Source of the DNA: Aurifilum marmelostoma
Lineage: Eukaryota > Ascomycota > Sordariomycetes > Diaporthales > Cryphonectriaceae
DNA: 64,000 nt
Assembly: GCA_027559495.1 (NCBI GenBank)
Contig: JAMXSV010000006.1
Span: 372,001-436,000, forward strand
Direction: 5' to 3'
In this document: positions 57,387 through 64,000 of the stretch, piece after piece
Numbering within the stretch: the stretch's first letter is position 1
Layout of the letters: every line of letters starts with the position of its first letter
Made by a program: the position numbers and the translations under genes
The notes under the pieces: generated by a model
Seen by the model: the letters and a program-made list of their open reading frames with translations, nothing else
Databases searched by the model: none
What the model was told of the DNA's origin: nothing

Positions 57387-58701
57387 CTGTGTTTAAATGT
57401 TGAGGGGCAACTAACAGGAAAGTAGTCGACAAAGAAAATTGAAGGAGAAGGACGAAGTCGCGGAGGTGGAGCGGGGTGTGCTGAAAAGGAAACGAAAGGT
57501 GGATTGAAATCGGAGTTGATGGAAGTCGAAGTTTGTCAGGGCCCTAAATGACGTTCGCCATCCGTGGCCCTGGAAGCTTCGAGCTCTCGGGGCCACTCAG
57601 GAGCTAACGCCGGACGAATGACCGACAGTATATGTCAGCAAAATGTACTTATAAGGCATAAACCCTAACCCTGAACATGGCTCTCCAAGACACTATCATT
57701 AGAAATGGTAGGATCCATTTGTGTCTTTAACAAATTGAAACAATTCTTCACGTTGTCTCGTGGTAGGTCAGAACATTCTCTGACGAGGTCCAAAGGTCAA
57801 ACACCTGATTTCTTCATTGTTGACGTCGTGTCTGGTGTTCTTTTCACTTTTGAAATGACAACCCTTAGGCAGGCAGTCTGCGGTTGTGTCCAACATGACG
57901 GCAAACTGTCACTCTAGATTCAGGCATGGGATATCACCACCCTGAACCGTGAGCGGTGGCACTATGTATCAAATTCGACAACTTGATCTTGATTGTTGAG
58001 CTCCAACGTACTTATTTTCTAGCTCAGAGTTGTAGATATCAAGACTTTTTGCATCCAAGGTCTCCCTCACAATGCCTATTCCAGTCTGCGAAGCCGGCCC
58101 CTGCCTGGATCACATCTTGGAAGGGCAGGCAATGGATCCGCGTACCAATGCAAGATGTAGTTTGAAAAACTTAGTATCGAAAAACAGCCGACAGAGTTTC
58201 TGATCACTGAACATCAGAGCAACGGCAGGATCGATCCCAACAATTAGCAGAGAATATATATGATTGAGACCATTGCAAGCAGCCCTAGAGGCGCTGTTAT
58301 ATGAATAGCTTATATCAAAGTAGGGGCAGTGGACATTAGCAATTCTGTCCACCCTTGACTACAAAAGCTATGTCTCTCGGGATACAAAACCTTTCCGCTC
58401 ATCAAATGATATGTGGAATGGCCAAATACTATGCCTGTGCCGTTAGATCGGCACGCAACCGCAATCATCCTGGCAGCCCTCGAGAGAGTCAGTCAGTCCG
58501 GAAGCATTATGTATTCGTCGCTCTGGACTCTTCGCGAATGTGGTCGGCGAGGCCGTCGTTCATCATTCAGGCTGTTTTCGCAGCCGAGGGGGGAACACAA
58601 CGGTTGCAGTATAAGAAGTCCCTGACACGTCAGAGGCCTCAAAGAAAGGAGGAGGAAGACACGACAGCAGTGCCACCGGGGAAAGACCGTACACTGTTAC
58701 A

Positions 58702-58968
58702 TCAACTAATGGCCGCCTTATAGTAACAAGCGATCTGCCCACATTGATGTGCATGATTGCCAGGAGACCTCTCCTTGACCTGCGAGAGACCCTTGGCCAT
58801 GAGGAAGGCGGCCGCGTCGACAACGGTGTATTCCCCGGGCGCGCGATCTCCTTGTCTTACCATGGTGTTGTTGCTGAGCGTCGTTATCGTGATCACATCG
58901 TCATTGAGCCTCTTGTGTGATGGAGACGAGTTGGCCTTCAGTGCATAGTAAGATAACAGTTTATCGTC
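58702..58968 (-). pseudogene. Coding-like relic, family not recognised
   Basis: An 88-codon stop-free stretch in one minus-strand frame shows coding-like usage (C/G at most third positions). It reads through DDVITITTLSNNTMVRQGD, RAPGEYTVVDAAAFLMAKGL and then a stop. It begins after an in-frame TGA with no ATG at its head and shows no clear splice donor at its end. It looks like a fragment of a once longer protein; I cannot name the family. It could also be an internal exon of an unrecognised gene. Confidence 0.35.
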
Positions 58969-60190
58969 TCAAGATAATAAATGCATCCCGTTTCGACTAG
59001 GGTTATTTCAAGGAGAGTGTAGGTATGGGATGTTGGACGAACCGGTTTCGTTTGGATGGCGAGGCCACAGAAGGCACCTGTAAGCATGATAGCGAGGGCA
59101 CTTGGTAGTGCATGTCGCTTCCCAGACAATAGAAATCGTATAGCAGGGTAGAACTCTGACTTTGGGATGCAAAAAAAACCAACCAAAAAAAAACCCGAAG
59201 ATCTTAGGATGTGGCTGAATGTTTTCTGAATTAATCACGATATGAAAGCACCGACAGAGGCCACCTCTCTGCTGTATGTAAACCGACTTCCATTACAAAG
59301 TTCAGTTCACTATGTCTTAGATCTTCCATACATGGCAGTTCTGCAGATAGACGAGGGATACGGAACGTTGAACGCATATCTAGCCCGTTCGGCGTGCTTC
59401 TAGCCTTTGCTTCCTCTCATCATGGAGTGACAAACATGCGTGTATGCTGTAGATCTTTGATGTGACAAGAGTGGCATGTTCGTGTTGATTCACCTCATGA
59501 CAGCGCTATCGATACCACATGAGGTGCGAACAGAATGGATGTTTAACTTTTCGGCGTCATTCTCTCGTTCAGCCTACGCAGGGACAGTATTGTTGATGTA
59601 ATTTTTGTACGCATCGCAGACACTAGACAGACGGTGGTCGTAAGGTCAGGGTCCAGGAGACTACCAGTCATGACGGTGGCCTCACAGGTGACTTCGCAGA
59701 TGATAGTAGTAGCGGGAGCATAGATTCTGCTATATCGAGGGAGGATTGCCGCAGACCAAGAGACTCATTTTCTTAGGGGAAGGGAGGCCAAGAGCCCGTG
59801 AGCTCCCAAGGTTGGCCCGGAAATGAAGGCTATGGAGCCCGCTTTTCGATAAACAGAAGCTAGTTAGGAATCGGATCGGTCATGGTGCATATTCATATCC
59901 AGGGTTGGATCTCTTTATCCCAGGAAAAATATTGAAAAAGGATGTAAGGTGCTGACTTTTCTCGCTTGCACTTCCAGAAAGCACCAGTCCGGCCGCGCTT
60001 CGAGGATGCCAGCCATTCTCGGCCGTGAGTCCCGGCCCACCTCCGCGCAGCGCAGCTGAACCTAAATTGATGACATCTACTGGGACAATAACGACATACT
60101 ATAGCAGTGGTCATATAGTCACAGTCACGGCCAAGAAAATAGGAATATGGAAAACACGCAGGTAAATGATGAATCAAAAACGGCTACCCA

Positions 60191-60219
60191 CCTTTTGCGG
60201 AGGCAGAGCCTCCAAAAGG
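60191..60219. repeat. Near-perfect 12-bp inverted repeat (hairpin)
   Basis: Arms CCTTTT + GGAGGC and GCCTCC + AAAAGG flank a 3-nt loop, with a 2-nt bulge (GC) in the left arm. It could be a terminator, a small-RNA precursor or a transposon terminus; no target-site duplication is evident. Confidence 0.7.
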
Positions 60220-61154
60220 TCTGGACCCGGCTGACAAGAAGGCAGGGGACCTCCTCCTCCCCATACTTTCGGCGCCAAGACCGAGGGACTATTGGAGGGG
60301 TTGGGCGCTCCGGGATCCTCCTTTAGGGGAAGGCGTGGCCGTTATTAAAGTTCAGAGGAAGGTTATTCCGGGAAGCTCGACATTGTTCGTCAAAAGGACG
60401 TGAAATTGAGACCTTAAACCCTAAGGAGAACGACGGTGAGAAATGAATAAGATCAAGAAGCGAGCCGTTTTCTATTCTGGGAAATGCCGTCGAAAGAGTT
60501 GTGTGTGTGTCTGTTGCTGGCCAACAGTCCACATCCTCTCTTCTTGCCCCTCCCCCCTCCTCCTCCTTCTTTGTGTGTGTTGTGACCTCGGTTCAAAGGA
60601 GCCTGGCAAACTCGCTGACCTTCTGTGGTTCTGTGTAAAGAAAGGCCCCTGTTTGTATTTCGGCCCCCCGTCTGCCAAGACTTCATACCTTCTATTCCTG
60701 TACGACAGGTGGATAATTTGGGGTGGAAAAGGCTTTGATTGTACCATACTTCTAGGGCACTTTCGCTGTAGCGGGGGCGACCTCGAGAGATTGCGTTGGG
60801 TGGAAATTTATTGGTTCTTAATGCATCTCGTGTAGACTAGTGGCCTCGGTTGCTACCACGGAATCATAAAACTATGCAGAAGAGCATCTTTCGCGAAAAG
60901 AATATATATGCAAGGTCTGGTCGCGTGCTCACACCATGGGCGCGTATTAGAATTGCTGCTAATGTGAGCCTCCGTTCCTATGTTTTGCTTGTGTATTAAT
61001 TATTAATTAGCACCACACCGAGGTGGCTTTCTGTGCCTCTCTTCCCTTTCGCATATTTCACAGTCGCTCATTCCCCCCCATCATTTGAAGCTTCCGCGAA
61101 CATCACAAACGGTCCTTCAACATAGTGTCAACACTATATCTACTTCCCGACAAA

Positions 61155-61439
61155 ATGAAGATCATCCTCCTCATCGTGCTTCACCTCGCAGCATCGACGA
61201 CCAAGGCTCTGGTGATCCCACCATCTGGCCAGAGCCCGCTTGTCCAGGACAACAACGCGGCAACCACCGAGGCGGCTGCGCAGGATATGTCCAGGACAGA
61301 AATCGTGGTGGATGACTTCCATGAGAGCCAGCAGGACGTCAAGCCCATGGTGGAATCGTGTTTTTGTGCTGGTGGATCGATCTGTTGCAATCTCACGGGG
61401 GGTAAGACAGACTGCGGTTTTGGGACGTGCGGCATCTGA
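61155..61439 (+). CDS. Small secreted cysteine-rich peptide (94 aa)
   Basis: One exon from ATG 61155 to TGA 61439. A hydrophobic signal peptide (MKIILLIVLHLAASTTKA) leads to a mature peptide of about 76 residues: a polar propeptide-like segment followed by a compact cysteine-rich C-terminus of 26 residues. The spacing there is C-x-C-x5-CC-x7-C-x4-C (CFCAGGSICCNLTGG, then DCGFGTCGI), i.e. six cysteines that could form three disulphides. Similar short peptides ending in CxxCGI are common in ascomycete genomes and are uncharacterised; an effector or antimicrobial role is inference. The ORF extends ten codons upstream to 61125, but only the ATG at 61155 gives a proper signal peptide. Confidence 0.78.
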   Translation: MKIILLIVLHLAASTTKALVIPPSGQSPLVQDNNAATTEAAAQDMSRTEIVVDDFHESQQDVKPMVESCFCAGGSICCNLTGGKTDCGFGTCGI

Positions 61440-64000
61440 GCCCTCAACGCTCCAAACAGCTTGAGAAAATCTACCAAGGCGGACGCAATGGGAACAAGAC
61501 CACAACAACCAACCGTCGAAGATTCGACCAAGAGGATGTGGAATGAATGAACGACAGGAAGAAGGAGCTAGATGAGGAGAGAACAACAGAAAGCAGGCGA
61601 GACACCAATCGCATGCCACCCTTCCTCCAGGGAGACGGCACCGTCAAGGCCTCTTCACCAGGGATCACATTGAGAAAGGAGACAAAATCTCGGAACTGGC
61701 GAGACTTGTGGAGAGTAGGCTGGAGCGCCATATGTCGGTATGGCGACAGCTGCATTGTCTCTGCTGCTTGAGACGTGCGCATACTGGCGGTGAGACACTC
61801 GATGGGTCTCAGGCTAGGGAAGAAGCTGCACGATCTGGGTGGTCCGCACGATGCCCCGTGAACAGCACTGAAGAAGTGCACTCCGGCCACATGGGACGAG
61901 GAAGAAACTGTGAGAGGAAAGATCGTCGTCAGCAGAATGCCCAAAGCGACAACCCAAGTGGTTCAAGAACACAGAGGTGTGGCCAGGAATGGTTCCAGAG
62001 CAGTGCGTTCAGTACGCCCCTACTGTCATTCTTAGTACGCCTCTGCGGCACGGACTGTCGCCATGTCTTGATTGTATAGGCTGCCCGAGGTGCCGGAGTG
62101 GGCCGCGACTAGAACTGACGGAGTGGGAAACGCCTGGGCGTGAGCTTAGATTGACAAATGCAGCCCTGCTTTGAGGTTCAGTCAGTTGGGCCTATCCGAC
62201 TGCTGGATGAATATTTTGGGTTGACTGCTTAGGCATCACAAGATCCGGGGATTGGGTTATCCTGTCGTGCGGACCGAATTGAATGGGATGGAGAACATTG
62301 GGAATCTCCGAACTGGCATATGAAGAGGCGGATGAGGAGGCCAAGGCCATGGCTGCAGCATCATAACTCACACATATGCACTCACATTGTATCTAATAGT
62401 AATAATGAATGCAGCAAGGACAGCGGGAAGAGGTCCACCTCACAATCGCGTTTTGAGTCTGTCATCTGCCGTCATCAATGACGATAGGATCAACGTCTGC
62501 ATGCATGATGCATCCTTTGATCGTCTTTGGCTCAGGAACAGACAGGTGCAAAAGACAGTCCCAAGATTCACTGTGCGACCGATCGGATCGATGCTTGGAC
62601 GCCTAGATGGAGAGCTGTCGTGCTGTGGTACTAATGGTAAGTGGTAATATGGTACTGGCGCGCCCACGTCGACTGGAGTGCGATGCGGTGCGATGCAGTG
62701 CAATGTGATGCGACCTTCCTGTCTGGTGACGATCGGGCTTGCGGCAGGAAGGGTCACCGATGGCGCGTGGCTGTACGTCAGTGGCAGGTTGCACGACGCC
62801 AGGGCACGAGACCCGTGTGAACTGCTGTGGTCTGGAAGGTCGGCGACACGTAGTCGCACATACGATGCATGCATGTATGTACCCATTGTATGCACGCCGT
62901 TGTTGTCATCTGCAAGGGCAGATAAGGCTGCAGCTGCTACGTGCGTGGGTGTGTGGGCTGGCGCAAAAAGAGTGTACTTCATTGACGCTGTAAGCCGCCT
63001 CGTTGCAACACACTTCGGCATGACCGATGTTTCGTGGAGCATGCAGCTGCTCACATCGATGATGATTGGGCCATCTGAACGGGTATGTGTGTACCCTTTT
63101 TCGTTCGTGTTTACTGATGGCGAGCGTCCTAGAGGAAGGCCTATTGCTTTGATGTTCAGGGTGGAGGGGATTGACCTTGGGTAAGAGAGACAGAAAGAGT
63201 TTGTGTAAGTGGTCTGTGACGAGAAGAATAGTGGGGGAAAGACAGGCTAGTGAGTGCTGTCCAGCACCTGAAGGCACACAGGCCAAGCGCTAGCTAGAAA
63301 ACCTTCCACGCCTAAGACTGTACTATGGTAGAAGGCACCTTCTGCGCAGGGACCGCCAGCTGCTCGACCCCGCGAGACCCTGAGATGGAGATGAGATCTG
63401 AGATGCCAACATCCTTCCTCGACGTGATAATCCACATCCTGAAGAGCTGAGGGGCTGAACGTGTCTGCCACGATCCAGGAATTCTTGCAGCTGTCACGCC
63501 TCGCCGCCATCATGCACGAGATGTCATGTAGGAACGTACACGTTGAGGTGCAGAAAGGGGAAGGGGGGGGGCGCAACGGAAGAAAGAGAGAGAAAAAAAA
63601 AGTTTGGCGAACAGGTGGATCGTAGAGACAGCACTAGTTTTCTAGTCCCGGGCAGGCCCGCCATCATGATCCTACCAACGTTGCCAAAGCAGGTGGGCTG
63701 GTGGGGTTTTGGGGGAGGGGGGGGAAAAAGAAGGTGAGGGAAGGAAGAAGGGGGTTCTCCGCAGATAGACAAACACTCGCCAAAATTTCTCTCTCGAACA
63801 CCGAAACTGCCTATCATCTCAGGTCTGGCCAGCACTCGACCACAAAGGACCGATAGGTATTTCCTTTTATACGACAGACAAATGTCCCGGCACACACACA
63901 CACCCCCATGATCTTCATACGATCGTCTCCAACGGACTTGGGATCAGGCAGCTTGGAGGAGCCGGCTCCGGCTGGGAACCCCCCCTCGCCCTTTCGAAAC
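61440..64000. other. 2.6 kb region without supported gene
   Basis: Long ORFs overlap on both strands around 61.5-61.9 and 62.4-63.2 kb but contradict each other and show no domains. A cluster of GTGCGATGC-like words lies at about 62675-62712, and G-rich runs occur at 63562 and 63711-63724. The window ends inside non-annotated DNA. Confidence 0.45.

Larger units (their letters stand above)
57387..61154. other. 3.8 kb largely non-coding region with relic and hairpin
   Basis: It contains telomere-like AAACCCTAA motifs at about 57659 and 60416, a coding-like relic on the minus strand at 58702-58968 and a strong hairpin at 60191-60219. Apart from those I see no ORF with domain, splice or composition support. 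The right end holds the promoter of the small secreted peptide. Confidence 0.5.

Noticed and set aside
62440..63054. 204-codon minus-strand ORF with an overlapping 168-codon plus-strand ORF
   Set aside because: Mutually antisense, His/Ser/Thr-rich by composition, no domains.
1..64000. CRISPR arrays, operons, 5S rRNA genes
   Set aside because: No regularly spaced direct repeats, all genes have eukaryotic introns and promoters, and no 5S-like sequence was found on either strand.

Overview
The window is nuclear DNA of a filamentous ascomycete (Pezizomycotina; my guess is a Sordariomycete-like species, inferred from intron style and protein families, not proven). Supporting signs are short GT-AG introns of about 50-170 nt with CTAAC-type branch points, monocistronic genes on both strands with 0.3-6.5 kb spacers, fungal-only families (Zn2Cys6 and DUF3468-type regulators, small cysteine-rich secreted proteins, fungal four-TM membrane proteins) and an intron-bearing tRNA-Ile(AAU). 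There are no operons, CRISPR arrays or intact transposons.

Layout: 1-1993 (+) 3' part of a ThrE/Prm10-like membrane protein; 3614-5475 (-) MFS hexose transporter, followed by a 6.5 kb gene-poor stretch; 12031-14178 (-) soluble fumarate reductase fused to cytochrome b5; 16783-17604 (+) secreted fasciclin-domain protein; 18905-23632 (+) the Sin3 corepressor; 24471-26331 (+) a 4-coumarate-CoA-ligase-like enzyme; 27025-27951 (+) a single-pass membrane protein; 28581-29816 (-) a low-complexity Thr/Ala/Ser-rich protein; 31753-34544 (-) a Zn2Cys6 transcription factor with a 35-nt micro-exon; 35078-35417 (+) a 91-aa conserved-looking small protein; 36826-38868 (+) a membrane-anchored aspartic-protease-like protein lacking both catalytic aspartates.

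The second half holds: 40238-40615 (+) a small secreted cysteine-rich protein; 41310-42202 (-) an NAD(P)-binding YMR090W-like protein; 43627-45810 (-) a four-TM fungal membrane protein; 47236-48592 (+) the Golgi GDP-mannose transporter Vrg4; 48861-50112 (-) a fungal transcription-factor-domain protein without zinc cluster; 50825-51469 (-) a NADPH-dependent FMN reductase; tRNA-Ile(AAU) at 52111-52213 (-); an ankyrin-repeat ORF interrupted by one in-frame stop at 52321-53319 (+); 55194-55904 (+) peptide methionine sulfoxide reductase; 56238-57386 (-) a mitochondrial Bax-inhibitor-1/GHITM family protein; and 61155-61439 (+) a second small secreted cysteine-rich peptide. The stretches 57387-61154 and 61440-64000 are largely non-coding, with one coding-like relic.

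The genes are ordinary housekeeping and accessory genes placed side by side, not a biosynthetic cluster. Redox and flavin functions recur (fumarate reductase, FMN reductase, MsrA, NAD-binding protein), but nothing in the layout shows co-regulation. The points most worth a second look are the doubly mutated protease-like protein, two stop-free in-frame introns in Sin3 (one inside PAH2), the frame break at a C7 run in Sin3, the micro-exon next to a 31-nt homopolymer in the zinc-cluster gene, the 27-bp repeat encoding a hydrophobic nonapeptide, the broken ankyrin gene beside a tRNA, and recurrent TACC(C)TA-type palindromes in intergenic DNA.
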